Below, piece after piece: positions 1 through 8,331 of a stretch of 34,640 nt of DNA. Position 1 is the first letter of the stretch; every line of letters starts with the position of its first letter. Source of the DNA: Rhodospirillales bacterium (GTDB taxonomy: Bacteria > Pseudomonadota > Alphaproteobacteria > JAEULC01); NCBI GenBank assembly GCA_016792605.1, contig JAEULC010000328.1:1-34640 (forward strand), read 5' to 3'. The position numbers and the translations under genes are program-made. The notes under the pieces were generated by a model, which ran no database searches, was not told the origin of the DNA, and saw only the letters and a list, made by a program, of their open reading frames with translations.

Positions 1-1632
1 GAGCGCGAGCAGATCAGGCGCTGGGTCGATGCCGGCGGCACGCTGATGCGCTTTGCCGGCCCCTCCTTGACCGAGAATGCCGACGACCTGGTGCCGGTGC
101 CGCTGCGCCGTGGCGGCCGCATGCTGGGCGGCGCCTTGATGTGGAGCCAGCCGGCCAGGCTGGCGCCGTTCGAGGCGTCGAGCCCGTTCGCCGGCCTCGA
201 TATTCCCGCCGACGTCACCGTGTCGCGCCAGGTGCTGGCCGAGCCGGCGCTCGACCTTGCCGAGAAGACCTGGGCGCGGCTCGCCGACGGAACGCCGCTG
301 GTCACCGCCACGAAGCGTGGCGGTGGTTATCTCGTCTTGGTGCACACCTCGGCCAACACCACCTGGTCGAACATCTCGCTCTCCGGCCTGTTCGTTGAGA
401 TGCTGCGCCGCGTGGTGCGCATCAGCCACGGCGTCGCCTCGGGCGCCGAGGCCGAAGGCGTGCTGCCGCCGCTCCTGACCATGGACGGCTTCGGCCGCCT
501 GCAGGCCCCGCCGCCCAGCGCCGCCGCGATCCCCGCGCGCGGCTTCGCCGAGGTCAAGGCCGGGCCGCGCCACCCGCCGGGCTTCTACGGCCAGGACCTC
601 GCGCGCCGGGCGCTGAATCTCTCCTCCTCGCTGGGCGAGCCCAAGCCGCTCGGCGCCATGCCCGCCGGCGTCGAGCGCACGACCTATGTCGAGGGTCGCG
701 AGACCGACCTGAAGCCGTGGCTGCTGGCCGCCGCGCTGGTCCTGTTCATCTTCGACACGGCGCTGGGCCTTGTCCTGCGCGGGCTGATGCCGATGCCCCG
801 CTTCGGCGCCGCCGCGCGCGCCGCGTCAGTGTTGCTGGCCGTGCTCGCCTTCGCAGGCGTGGCCGAGGCGCAGACCAGGCCCGCCAATCGCGGCCTCGGC
901 GCCGGCCCCGACGCCTTCGCGATGGAAGCGTCGCTGGAGACGCGGCTGGCCTATGTCATCACCGGCAATGCATCGCTCGACGAGACCAGCCGCGCCGGGC
1001 TCTCGGGCCTCACCCGCATCCTCAATCGCCGCACCGCGGTCGAGGCTGCCGAGCCGATCGGCGTCAACCTCGAGGACGACGAACTTTCCTTCCTGTTCCT
1101 GATGTACTGGCCGATCGACACGGGCCAGCGCCCGCTTTCCACCAAGGCCGCGCGCAAGGTCAACGAGTACCTGCGCAATGGCGGCACGATCCTGATCGAC
1201 ACGCGCGACCAATCCGACGCCCCGGCGACGCTGGACGGCATGACCGCCAATGCCCAGCGCCTGCGCCAGATCGGCCGCGGCATCGCCATCCCGCCGCTGA
1301 TGCCGGTGCCGCCCGAGCACGTGCTGACAAAGGCGTTCTACCTGCTGCAGGAGTTCCCCGGCCGCTATGCCGGCGGCCAGCTCTGGGTCGAGCAGGCCGA
1401 GAGCCGGGTCAATGACGGCGTCTCGTCGCTGGTAATCGGGGGCAGCGACTGGGCCTCGGCCTGGGCGGTGGATGACGGCGGCAGGGCGATGTTCCCGGTC
1501 ATCCCCGGCGGCGAGAACCAGCGCGAGATGGCCTATCGCTTCGGCGTCAACCTGGTGATGTACGCGCTGACCGGCAACTACAAGGCCGACCAGGTGCACG
1601 TGCCCGCGATTCTCGAGAGGCTTGGCCAATGA
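1..1632 (+). CDS. DUF4159 domain membrane protein (5' partial)
   Basis: The reading frame is open from base 1 through the ATG at 46, so the gene starts upstream of the window; 543 residues are visible. The first part (WVDAGGTLMRFAGP) resembles the end of a glutamine-amidotransferase-like domain. A hydrophobic segment lies around 715-790 (PWLLAAALVLFIFDTALGL) and a second around 810-870 ends in an AEA-like site. The C-terminal ~230 residues (RLAYVITGN, then FLFLMYWPI and GGTILIDTRD) match the DUF4159 family. Such proteins usually sit with a MoxR ATPase, a DUF58 protein and VWA membrane proteins; only the next gene of that set is visible. Biochemical role unknown. The TGA at 1630-1632 precedes the next start by about 10 bases, so the two are probably co-transcribed. 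Confidence 0.85.
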   Translation, partial: EREQIRRWVDAGGTLMRFAGPSLTENADDLVPVPLRRGGRMLGGALMWSQPARLAPFEASSPFAGLDIPADVTVSRQVLAEPALDLAEKTWARLADGTPLVTATKRGGGYLVLVHTSANTTWSNISLSGLFVEMLRRVVRISHGVASGAEAEGVLPPLLTMDGFGRLQAPPPSAAAIPARGFAEVKAGPRHPPGFYGQDLARRALNLSSSLGEPKPLGAMPAGVERTTYVEGRETDLKPWLLAAALVLFIFDTALGLVLRGLMPMPRFGAAARAASVLLAVLAFAGVAEAQTRPANRGLGAGPDAFAMEASLETRLAYVITGNASLDETSRAGLSGLTRILNRRTAVEAAEPIGVNLEDDELSFLFLMYWPIDTGQRPLSTKAARKVNEYLRNGGTILIDTRDQSDAPATLDGMTANAQRLRQIGRGIAIPPLMPVPPEHVLTKAFYLLQEFPGRYAGGQLWVEQAESRVNDGVSSLVIGGSDWASAWAVDDGGRAMFPVIPGGENQREMAYRFGVNLVMYALTGNYKADQVHVPAILERLGQ

Positions 1633-1642
1633 GGTGGGGCCA

Positions 1643-3748
1643 ATGATGAGCGGCATGTCGGTCGCCTTCGCGCCGCTCCTGCCCTGGGCCGCGATCGTCG
1701 CGCTTGGCGTGCCGCTGGCGCTGGTGCTCGCGATCGCCTTCTGGCGCCGCGCCGGCGGGGCCGTGTGGCGGTTCGCGCTCGGCGCCCTGCTGCTGCTGGC
1801 GCTGGCCAACCCCTCGCTGATCAATGAGCAGCGCGAGAACCTGCCCGACATCGCGCTGCTGGTCGTCGACGAGTCGGCGAGCAACCGCGTCGGCGACCGT
1901 GCCCAGCAGCGCGAGGAAGCGGTCAAGCGCCTCAAGGAGCGCCTGAAGGACGAGCGCGACCTGGAGCTGCGCGAGGTGCGCGCCGGCGCGGCCGACGCCT
2001 CGCTCGCCGGCGGCGAGGAAGGCACGCGCCTGTTCCAGGCGCTCGACCGGGCGCTGGCAGAGACGCCGCGCAAGCAGCTCTCGGGCATCGTCATGCTGAC
2101 CGACGGCCAGGTGCACGACGCGCCGAAGCGCGACGACCAGGGGAACCTTTCGACCGAGGCCCTGCCCGCGCCGCTGCACGCGCTCCTGACCGGCCGGCCC
2201 GACGAGGCCGACCGCCGCCTGCGCGTGATCCAGGCGCCGAGCTTCGGCATGGTTGGCAAGCCGCAGACCATGACCGTCCGCGTCGAGGACGAGACCGCGC
2301 CGCGCGGCAGCCGCGCCCGCCTGACCATCCGCGAGAATGGCGGCGAGGTGAAGTCGGAGCAGGTGCCGGTCGGCGTCGACCATCCGGTCTCGCTGCGCAT
2401 CGACCATGGCGGCCTGGCGGTCTACGAGCTCGAGGTCGAACCCGGCCAGCGCGAGCTGTCGCTGGTCAACAACCGCGCGGTGGTCACGATCAACGGCGTG
2501 CGCGACCGGCTGCGCGTGCTGCTGGTCTCGGGCGAGCCGCATGCCGGCGAGCGCACCTGGCGCACGCTGCTCAAGTCCGACCCGTCGGTCGACCTGGTGC
2601 ACTTCACCATCCTGCGCCCGCCGGAGAAGCAGGACGGCACGCCGATCCGCGAGCTGTCGCTGATCGCCTTCCCGATCCGCGAGTTGTTCGAGATCAAGCT
2701 CGACGAGTTCGACCTGATCATCTTCGACCGCTACCGCCGCCGCGGCGTGCTGCCCAACGCCTACCTGCAGAACATCGCGATGTATGTCGAGAAGGGCGGC
2801 GCGCTGCTCGAGGCCGTAGGCCCGAACTACGGCACGCCGCTCGGCCTCTACCGCTCGCCGCTCGGCGGCATCCTGCCGGGCGAGCCCACCGGACAGCTCT
2901 TCGAGCAGGGCTTCCGGCCGAAGATCACGGATATCGGCAAGCGCCACCCGGTCACCGCCGACCTGCCGGGCGCCGAGGCGAAGGAGCCCACCTGGGGCCG
3001 CTGGTTCCGCCATGTCGAGGTCGAGGCGGTGCGCGGGAAGGCGCTGATGGGCGGCGTGAACGACGTGCCGCTGCTGCTGCTCGACCGCGTCGGCAAGGGC
3101 CGCGTGGCGCAGATCCTGAGCGACCACATGTGGCTGTGGGCGCGCGGCTATGAGGGCGGCGGCCCGCAGGCCGAGCTCCTGCGCCGCATGGCGCACTGGC
3201 TGATGAAGGAGCCGGAGCTCGAGGAGAACGTGCTGAAGGCCTCGGTCCAGGGCGGCCGGCTGACAGTCACGCGCCGCGTGCTGGAGCGCGACGACAAGAG
3301 CGTCACCGTCACCACGCCCTCGGGCGAGGAGAAGAACCTGGAACTGGTCGAGGATGCCGGCGGCCGCGCCGGCGCCGCGCTCGCCGTCACCGAGCCCGGG
3401 CTCTACCGCGTGAGCGACGGCCAACGCACCGCCATCGCCGCCGCCGGCGCGCTGAACCCGGCGGAGTACGCCGACCTGCGCGCGACGGCCTTGCCGCTCA
3501 CCCCGGCGATCGAGGCCAGCAAGGGCACCTATCGCTGGCTCGCCGGTGGCGACGGCCAGATCAGCGTGCCGGAACTGCGCCGCGTCCTGCCCGGCCGCGC
3601 CACGGCCGGCCGCGACTGGATCGGGCTCACCCGCAACGGCGAGTACCGCGTGACCGGCGTGCAGCAGATCCCGCTTCTGCCCGTGGTCCTGGTGCTGACC
3701 CTGGCGCTGGCCGGCATGGCGCTCGCCTGGTGGCGCGAGGGGAAGTAG
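1643..3748 (+). CDS. VWA / glutamine amidotransferase-like membrane protein
   Basis: About 701 residues. Two N-terminal membrane segments (LLPWAAIVALGVPLALVLAI and FALGALLLLALANP) are followed by a VWA-like domain with a DESAS metal-site motif (DxSxS) and VMLTDGQ. Around the middle, RLRVLLVSGEP through FDLIIFDRYR and GGALLEAVGP form a class I glutamine-amidotransferase-like fold; I saw no convincing catalytic Cys-His-Glu triad. The C-terminus has a third membrane helix (LLPVVLVLTLALAGMALAWW). The open frame reaches a TTG at 1622 inside the previous gene, but GAGGTG at 1631-1636 sits well for ATG 1643 (or 1646). It is the usual companion of DUF4159 proteins. Probably an envelope-located binding or scaffold protein; substrate unknown. 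Confidence 0.8.
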   Translation: MMSGMSVAFAPLLPWAAIVALGVPLALVLAIAFWRRAGGAVWRFALGALLLLALANPSLINEQRENLPDIALLVVDESASNRVGDRAQQREEAVKRLKERLKDERDLELREVRAGAADASLAGGEEGTRLFQALDRALAETPRKQLSGIVMLTDGQVHDAPKRDDQGNLSTEALPAPLHALLTGRPDEADRRLRVIQAPSFGMVGKPQTMTVRVEDETAPRGSRARLTIRENGGEVKSEQVPVGVDHPVSLRIDHGGLAVYELEVEPGQRELSLVNNRAVVTINGVRDRLRVLLVSGEPHAGERTWRTLLKSDPSVDLVHFTILRPPEKQDGTPIRELSLIAFPIRELFEIKLDEFDLIIFDRYRRRGVLPNAYLQNIAMYVEKGGALLEAVGPNYGTPLGLYRSPLGGILPGEPTGQLFEQGFRPKITDIGKRHPVTADLPGAEAKEPTWGRWFRHVEVEAVRGKALMGGVNDVPLLLLDRVGKGRVAQILSDHMWLWARGYEGGGPQAELLRRMAHWLMKEPELEENVLKASVQGGRLTVTRRVLERDDKSVTVTTPSGEEKNLELVEDAGGRAGAALAVTEPGLYRVSDGQRTAIAAAGALNPAEYADLRATALPLTPAIEASKGTYRWLAGGDGQISVPELRRVLPGRATAGRDWIGLTRNGEYRVTGVQQIPLLPVVLVLTLALAGMALAWWREGK

Positions 3749-3760
3749 AGAGCCGCTGCC

Positions 3761-4234
3761 TCAGACCCGGTGATACCCGCCGACGAGGTCGTGGCTCTGC
3801 TTCACGTGGAAGTCGAGGCCCTCGCTCATGAACTCGCCCTCGACGGCGCCGATCTTCAGGCGCGTGCCGTCGATCTTGAAGCGCAGGATCGTGCGCGGGA
3901 TGGTGGGCCCGCGGAAGGTCGCGGTCTTGCCGTCGGCCGCAACGCGGCCCTCGGTGGTGGTCGAGACCTCGAACCAGGCCTTCAGGCGGCGCGGCCGCTC
4001 CTCGCGCAGCACGAAGCTGGGGAAGTAGCAGAATACGGTGCCGGATGCGCCGCCCTTGCCGCGCAGCTCGATCATGCCGGAGATCACCTGGGCGTCGCCA
4101 TCCTCGCGGATGTCGATCTCCTTGACGATCCGATGGTCGGCCGTCTCGATCACCTCCTGCCACTGCCCCAGGAACTCGCGCGGCAGCTTCTGCTGCAAGT
4201 CCTGCGTGGTCGGATGCTTCAGGCTCAACGGCAT
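3761..4234 (-). CDS. hypothetical protein, 157 aa
   Basis: The frame is open back to 4312, but the first ATG is at 4234 with a G-rich stretch (GGGGGG) upstream, giving 157 residues starting MPLSLKHPTTQDLQQ. There is no signal peptide or membrane segment. The sequence alternates polar and hydrophobic residues with several short strand-like stretches (KEIDIREDGDAQVISGMIEL, TILRFKIDGTRLKIGAV), suggesting a mostly beta, soluble lipocalin-like or barrel-like fold, but I do not recognise a family. It lies 78 bases after the LysR gene on the same strand and could be in its transcript. It ends 12 bases from the convergent membrane-protein gene with no evident terminator between. Function unknown. Confidence 0.65.
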   Translation of the reverse strand: MPLSLKHPTTQDLQQKLPREFLGQWQEVIETADHRIVKEIDIREDGDAQVISGMIELRGKGGASGTVFCYFPSFVLREERPRRLKAWFEVSTTTEGRVAADGKTATFRGPTIPRTILRFKIDGTRLKIGAVEGEFMSEGLDFHVKQSHDLVGGYHRV

Positions 4235-4312
4235 CGGAGGCCCCCCATGGCCCGGCCCGGCACCATGCCCAGGCGGGTGTTGCAGATTCGATAACCCTCG
4301 CGCTGCTGTCAA

Positions 4313-5245
4313 CTAAGCCGGCGGCGCCGGGGACGCCGCCGACAGGTGCGGCCGCGTGCGCCCCAGCGTCTCGGCCAGGTAGTCGATGAAGACGCGCACC
4401 TTGGCGCCGAGCGGCCGCCCGGGCGGGTAGACCGCGTGCACGGCGGTTTCCAGCGTGCGCCAGCCCTCGAGCAGCGGCACCAGCCGCCCGGCGGCGATGT
4501 CGTCGCCGACGAAGAAGGCGGGGCTGTAGATGATCCCGAGGCCGGCGATGGCGGCGAGGCGCAGCGCGTCGCCGTTGTTCGACCGCAGCGACCCCGCCAC
4601 CCGGACGTTCGAGGGCTTGCCGTCCAGGGCCGTGAAGCGCCACTCGTCGCCCGAGGCGAGGTAGCTGTAAAGCAGGCAGTCGTGACCCGCGAGATCGGCC
4701 GGCGCCTTGGGCGTCCCGCGCCGGGCAAGGTAGGAGGGCGCGGCGCAGACCAGGTGCCGCGCGGTCCACAGCCGCCGCGCGACCAGGCTGGAATCCGGCA
4801 GGGCCGCCACGCGGACCGCCAGGTCGAACCCCTCGTCGATCAGGTCGACGAAGCGGTCGTTCATCACCAGCTCAACCTGGATCTCGGGGTAGAGCTGCAT
4901 GAAGGCGGGCAGGACCGGCGCCAGGTGGCTGATGCCGTAGGTCACCGGCGCGTTGACCCGGAGCAGGCCGCGCGGGCTGACCTGGCGGCTCGAGGCGGCC
5001 TGCTCCGCCTCCTCGACCTCGTCGAGGATCCGCCGCGCCCGCTCGTAGAAGTCCCGCCCCGCCTCCGTCAGCCCCAGGCGGCGCGTGGAGCGGTTGAGCA
5101 GCCGCACGCCCAGCCGGTCTTCCAGCCGGGCGACCTGCTTGCTGACGGCCGCCTTGGACACTCCCAGCCGCCCGGCCGCGGCGGTGAAACCGTTGGCCTC
5201 CACGACCTGGGCGAAGACGCTGAGTCCGGCGAGATGGTCGAACAT
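4313..5245 (-). CDS. LysR family transcriptional regulator
   Basis: 310 residues, normal for the family. An N-terminal winged helix-turn-helix (about residues 5-62, with AAGRLGVSKAAVSKQVARLE and LLNRSTRRLGLTEAG) is followed by a linker helix and a periplasmic-binding-like effector domain (from about residue 92; RVNAPVTYGISHLAPVLPAF, DLAVRVAALPDSSLVARRL). This pattern is closest to the CrgA/DsdC-type LysR subgroup often found divergent from quinone or redox genes. It is divergent from wrbA and pirin, with 110 bases between starts, so it probably controls that pair and itself. The near-palindrome at 5244-5271 covers its own start codon, which would suit autoregulation. Effector unknown; a quinone or electrophile is a guess from the neighbours. 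Confidence 0.92.
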   Translation of the reverse strand: MFDHLAGLSVFAQVVEANGFTAAAGRLGVSKAAVSKQVARLEDRLGVRLLNRSTRRLGLTEAGRDFYERARRILDEVEEAEQAASSRQVSPRGLLRVNAPVTYGISHLAPVLPAFMQLYPEIQVELVMNDRFVDLIDEGFDLAVRVAALPDSSLVARRLWTARHLVCAAPSYLARRGTPKAPADLAGHDCLLYSYLASGDEWRFTALDGKPSNVRVAGSLRSNNGDALRLAAIAGLGIIYSPAFFVGDDIAAGRLVPLLEGWRTLETAVHAVYPPGRPLGAKVRVFIDYLAETLGRTRPHLSAASPAPPA

Positions 5246-5271
5246 GATTGTCTCCTATTGGAAACAATCAT
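5244..5271. promoter_or_regulatory. palindromic operator candidate between LysR gene and wrbA
   Basis: Two 12-base arms, ATGATTGTCTCC (5244-5255) and GGAAACAATCAT (5260-5271), separated by TATT, are inverted repeats with a single mismatch. The inner part has the ATTGT...ACAAT shape typical of LysR-type regulator boxes. The left arm includes the LysR start codon (5243-5245), and the site lies 85 bases before the wrbA start. Binding by the neighbouring LysR protein is inference from position and symmetry. Confidence 0.6.
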
Positions 5272-5355
5272 ATTACGACTTGGCCGATTATCAACCCGCT
5301 GGCGATCCCCTACCTTCTCTTCACGAACATCAACCATCAGGTATGGAGACACATC

Positions 5356-5958
5356 ATGGCGAAGATCCTGGTCCTCTACTACAGTACCTACGGCCATATC
5401 GAGACGATGGCGGAAGCCGTCGCCGAGGGGGCGAAGGGCGTTCCCGGCACCGTCGTGACGCTGAAGCGCGTTCCCGAGCTCGTGCCGGAGGAGTCGGCCA
5501 AGCGGAACCACTTCAAGCTCGACCAGAAGGCGCCGGTCGCCGACCCGCACGAGCTCGACCAGTACGACGCGATCATCTTCGGCACGCCGACGCGGTTCGG
5601 GAACATGGCGGCGCAGATGCGCAACTTCCTCGACCAGACCGGCGGGCTGTGGGCCAAGGGCGCGCTGATCGGCAAGGTCGGCAGCGTGTTCGTCTCGACC
5701 GCCACCCAGCACGGCGGGCAGGAGACGACGATCACCTCGTTCCACACCACGCTGCTGCACCACGGCATGGTGATCGTCGGCGTGCCCTACTCGCATGCCG
5801 GCCTGACCACCCTGTCCGAGGTGAGCGGCGGCACGCCCTACGGCGCCTCCACGCTCGCGGCCGGCGACGGCTCGCGCCAGCCCTCGGCCAATGAGCTCGA
5901 CATCGCCAGGTTCCAGGGCAAGCACGTCGCCGAGATCACCAAAAAGCTCCACGGCTAA
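5356..5958 (+). CDS. wrbA: NAD(P)H:quinone oxidoreductase WrbA
   Basis: 200 residues, the usual WrbA length. It is a flavodoxin-fold FMN protein that reduces quinones by two electrons, avoiding semiquinone radicals. Hallmarks: the phosphate loop [20 protein letters not shown] (residues 8-27), [20 protein letters not shown] (75-94), TGGLW (95-99), [15 protein letters not shown] (114-128) and GGTPYGAS with GDGSRQPS near the end. The open frame runs back to 5248, but ATG 5356 has GGAG at 5345-5348 and gives the standard [10 protein letters not shown] start. It is followed after 33 bases by pirin on the same strand and diverges from a LysR regulator, so expression is probably regulator-controlled. 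Confidence 0.96.
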   Translation: MAKILVLYYSTYGHIETMAEAVAEGAKGVPGTVVTLKRVPELVPEESAKRNHFKLDQKAPVADPHELDQYDAIIFGTPTRFGNMAAQMRNFLDQTGGLWAKGALIGKVGSVFVSTATQHGGQETTITSFHTTLLHHGMVIVGVPYSHAGLTTLSEVSGGTPYGASTLAAGDGSRQPSANELDIARFQGKHVAEITKKLHG

Positions 5959-5991
5959 AGGCCGGAAGCACGCGATCCAGAGGAGGATCCC

Positions 5992-6708
5992 ATGATTACC
6001 GTCACGCCCTTCGACCGGCTCGGCCGCTTCCGCAACGAATGGCTCAACGCCCGGCACCATTTCAGCTTCGGGTCCTATTTCGACCCGGAGAAGCTGGGCT
6101 GGGGCGCGTTGCGCGTGTGGAACGACGACGAGATCGCGCCCGGCACCGGCTTCGACCTGCACCCGCATCGCGACATGGAGATCATCACCTATGTGCGCCA
6201 GGGGTCGATCACCCATCGCGACAACCTGGGCAACGTCGGCGAGACCAGCGCGGGCAACGTGCAGGTGATGTCGGCCGGCACCGGCATCGTCCACGCCGAG
6301 GAGAACCTGGGCGCGGAGCCGGTGCGCCTGTTCCAGATCTGGATCACGCCGAACCGGCGTGGCGTCCAGCCGCGCTGGGAGACCCGGACCTTCCCGCAGA
6401 AGGCAGGGGACGGTTCCCTGCGCCTGCTGGCGTCGGGCCGCCAGGGCGACGAGCAGGCGATGCGCATCCACCAGGACGCCGCGGTGCTGGGCGGCCGGCT
6501 CGCCGCCGGCGAGACCGTCACCTACCGTGCCGGCGCCAGGCGTCGGCTCTATGTGGTCTCGACGGACGCGGCGGTCGAAATCAATGGCACCAAAGTACCC
6601 GCAAGGGCCGGCGCCGGCATCGCGGAAGAACAGGTGTTAACTATAACGGCCGATGGAAGCACTGACGTAGTACTCGTCGATGTCCCTGATTCCGAACGAC
6701 TTCAGTAG
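5992..6708 (+). CDS. pirin family protein (YhhW-like cupin)
   Basis: 238 residues, close to E. coli YhhW. It is a bicupin pirin; bacterial members bind a metal ion, and YhhW has quercetin 2,3-dioxygenase activity. The four metal ligands are in the expected places: His57 and His59 (in GFDLHPHRDMEIITY), His101 and Glu103 (in GTGIVHAEEN). The C-terminal cupin carries no obvious ligands, as is usual. AGGAGG at 5981-5986 lies 5 bases before the ATG. It is 33 bases behind wrbA, so they form an operon; pairing of wrbA with pirin points to handling of quinones or aromatic redox compounds. The true substrate cannot be read from the sequence. Confidence 0.93.
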   Translation: MITVTPFDRLGRFRNEWLNARHHFSFGSYFDPEKLGWGALRVWNDDEIAPGTGFDLHPHRDMEIITYVRQGSITHRDNLGNVGETSAGNVQVMSAGTGIVHAEENLGAEPVRLFQIWITPNRRGVQPRWETRTFPQKAGDGSLRLLASGRQGDEQAMRIHQDAAVLGGRLAAGETVTYRAGARRRLYVVSTDAAVEINGTKVPARAGAGIAEEQVLTITADGSTDVVLVDVPDSERLQ

Positions 6709-6728
6709 AAAAAAGAGTTAACAAAGTT

Positions 6729-6757
6729 TTGACACTCGCCTTTCAGGCAGGATTAGG
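6729..6757 (+). promoter_or_regulatory. promoter candidate upstream of the mlaC-like gene
   Basis: A perfect -35 box TTGACA (6729-6734) in an AT-rich pocket after the pirin stop is followed, 16 bases on, by GATTAG (6751-6756), a 3/6 match to a -10 box. Initiation near 6764 would leave a leader of roughly 300 bases before the gene at 7061, or make a separate short RNA. Confidence 0.4.
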
Positions 6758-6763
6758 GCAAGC

Positions 6764-6944
6764 TCCATGCAGTTAAGGAATTGCTGCATTGCAGCATCAC
6801 TGCTGGGGCTTGCCCCGAAAGGAGGCTAGACAAGGGTTGGGCCTGTTTGGCCGGAACCAGTCTTCCGGCTGGGGACCAGTTGTTTGGGAATTCGCGGATC
6901 AGCCGGCCTGACGGCAGACGAATAGAACGGGCTCTCGCCCGTTT
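6764..6944 (+). ncRNA. candidate small RNA or structured 5' leader
   Basis: The 352-base gap 6709-7060 has no credible protein gene but contains several hairpins: TGCTGCA-T-TGCAGCA (6782-6796), GGGGC-TT-GCCCC just after it, GCCGGAA/TTCCGGC with a 6-base loop (6850-6869), and AACGGGC-TCTC-GCCCGTT (6926-6943) followed by TTAGTT, a weak terminator shape. With the TTGACA box at 6729 this could be a ~180-base RNA or an untranslated leader of the downstream gene. I did not recognise 6S, SRP, tmRNA or RNase P signatures. Boundaries are inferred. Confidence 0.3.
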
Positions 6945-7060
6945 AGTTGCCAGGCGAACGGCAAGAACAAGATCCGACGAAATGCCGCTTCGCAGCCGAG
7001 TGATGCCACGACGGCAGATCCCTGCGGCGGCCACTTCTGAGAGAGAACGGAGGAGAAAAA

Positions 7061-7663
7061 ATGCGCAGGACCATGATCCTCACCGCGTTTATCTTGGGTT
7101 TTAGCAGCACTTTAGGCTTCGCCGAGGAGCCCACCGACGCCGCCAAGCGCATTGTCCAGGAACTGGGCGAGCAAACCGTCGCTGCGGCAAAGATCGAAGA
7201 CAAGGATGCACGCCGCAAGTCGCTGGCCGTGGCTGCGACTCCGGCGATGGACTTCAACGCGATCGGCGCGGGCGTGCTCGCCCATACCGGCGTGAAGGTG
7301 CCTACCGGCATGCAGGCCGAGGTGATGGACGGCGTCATCAACTACGTCGCGCGCCAGATCATCGGCGAGATCGAGCGCATCCGCCCCGAGCAGGCCAAGG
7401 TCGGCGCCAGCACCGCCAAGAGCGACCAGGAAGTGCGGGTCGGCATGCTGCTGGCCGGCGTGAAGGACCAGATTGACGCGGATTGGGTCGTCAAGAAGCA
7501 GTCCGAGGGCTGGCGCGTCACCGACGTGATGGTCGCCGGCAACTCGCTGACCGCGCATTTCGGCGGACAGTTGTCGCGCCGCGCGCGCGGCGAGCTGGAA
7601 CAGCTGGTCGAGTTCCTGCGCGCCGAGACCAAGCGCGAGCGGGTCGCGGCCCTGGCGCAGTAG
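7061..7663 (+). CDS. MlaC/Ttg2D-like periplasmic phospholipid-binding protein
   Basis: 200 residues with a signal peptide (MRRTMILTAFILGFSSTLGF, cut probably before AEEP). The hallmark WRVTDVMVAGNSL (151-163), preceded by DADWVVKKQSEG, is typical of the MlaC/Ttg2D family (PF05494), periplasmic shuttles that carry phospholipid between outer and inner membrane for the Mla ABC transporter. Length fits. The ribosome site is strong: GGAGGAG about 6 bases before ATG 7061. No mlaA, mlaD, mlaE or mlaF lies beside it, so it is an orphan here; related orphan members serve hopanoid or other lipid transport, which remains open. It has its own apparent promoter/leader and a strong terminator downstream, so it is probably monocistronic. 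Confidence 0.82.
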   Translation: MRRTMILTAFILGFSSTLGFAEEPTDAAKRIVQELGEQTVAAAKIEDKDARRKSLAVAATPAMDFNAIGAGVLAHTGVKVPTGMQAEVMDGVINYVARQIIGEIERIRPEQAKVGASTAKSDQEVRVGMLLAGVKDQIDADWVVKKQSEGWRVTDVMVAGNSLTAHFGGQLSRRARGELEQLVEFLRAETKRERVAALAQ

Positions 7664-7691
7664 ACCGCAGCGCCAAGCTGAAGCGCGATAT

Positions 7692-7731
7692 CGGCCCTGC
7701 TTCCCGACCGGGAGCAGGGCCGAAGCTTTTT
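7692..7731 (+). terminator. Rho-independent terminator after the mlaC-like gene
   Basis: A long stem, CGGCCCTGCT-(T)-CCC with GGG-AGCAGGGCCG, closes a 4-base GACC loop with one bulged T (7692-7722). It is followed by AAGC and five Ts (7727-7731). The stop codon of the upstream gene is 28 bases before. On the minus strand there is no T-run, so it acts on the plus strand only. Confidence 0.85.
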
Positions 7732-7737
7732 CAGGCT

Positions 7738-7769
7738 GTCAGTTCGGACGGTCAGTTCGGACGGTCAGT
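7738..7769. repeat. tandem 13-base repeat at a convergent 3' end
   Basis: GTCAGTTCGGACG occurs twice in perfect tandem (7738-7750 and 7751-7763) with a third partial copy GTCAGTT (7764-7770). Read on the minus strand the last copy contains the stop codon of the 7765-8238 gene. It looks like a slippage duplication. Confidence 0.8.
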
Positions 7770-8238
7770 TACGGGGGCAGGTCAGGTTCTGCCGCGCCGC
7801 CGTCCAGGCATAGGTCGAGAACGACCGGCCCTTGCACGATGCGTTCAACTGCTCGACAACCGCGTTGTACTCGCCGACCGCCCGCTGCTGGTCCGGCACG
7901 GCGGTGAACTCGTAGTGCGCCCGGGCCGCGTCGGCGCGGGCGAGCAGGCTGCGGAAGGCATCGACCTGGTTCGAGTCGTCGACGTTCACCGCCGGCCGGC
8001 GCTGCGCCACCTCCGCCTCCACGGCCAGCATGTCGGCGCGCGCCTTCTCGAAGATGCCGTTGCGGACGTCGAGCTCGAACTTGCGGCTTTCCACCGCCTG
8101 CTCAAGGCACAGGCAGTTGCGCGCGGCGGCGACCTCCGCTTCGGCGGGCTGCACCGGAGCATATTGCGCGAAGGCCGGGGCCGCGAACGCGCTGCCGAAC
8201 GCGAGGCCGAGAACGGGTAGGAATCGAAGGCTTGCCAT
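7765..8238 (-). CDS. hypothetical secreted protein with four cysteines
   Basis: 157 residues with a clear signal peptide (MASLRFLPVLGLAFGSAFAA, site near AFA-QYAP). The mature part is alpha-helical and rich in Ala, Glu and Arg (FEKARADMLAVEAEVAQRRP, LLARADAARAHYEF). It contains exactly four cysteines, C42, C44, C135 and C154, at the two ends, suggesting two disulfides that tie the termini together in the periplasm. No family recognised. The ribosome site is weak (AGGT at about -8). It converges with the mlaC-like gene and lies about 1.2 kb downstream of the flagellin-like gene on the same strand. Confidence 0.7.
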   Translation of the reverse strand: MASLRFLPVLGLAFGSAFAAPAFAQYAPVQPAEAEVAAARNCLCLEQAVESRKFELDVRNGIFEKARADMLAVEAEVAQRRPAVNVDDSNQVDAFRSLLARADAARAHYEFTAVPDQQRAVGEYNAVVEQLNASCKGRSFSTYAWTAARQNLTCPRN

Positions 8239-8331
8239 CGTGACCTGCTGCGTAGTGTTGCGCGTCCCGCGCGGTCATTATGACCAGCGACGGGTCGCGC
8301 GCAAGCAGGTCCGCTTGGCGGCGCCGAGAGG

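Noticed and set aside
826-3424. minus-strand long frames opposite the DUF4159 and VWA genes
   Set aside because: These are shadow frames with no domains; plus-strand genes have clear membrane and VWA motifs.
6767-6829. 20-codon ORF (MQLRNCCIAASLLGLAPKGG) in the mlaC leader
   Set aside because: It has no ribosome site and overlaps hairpins; kept only as part of the structured leader.
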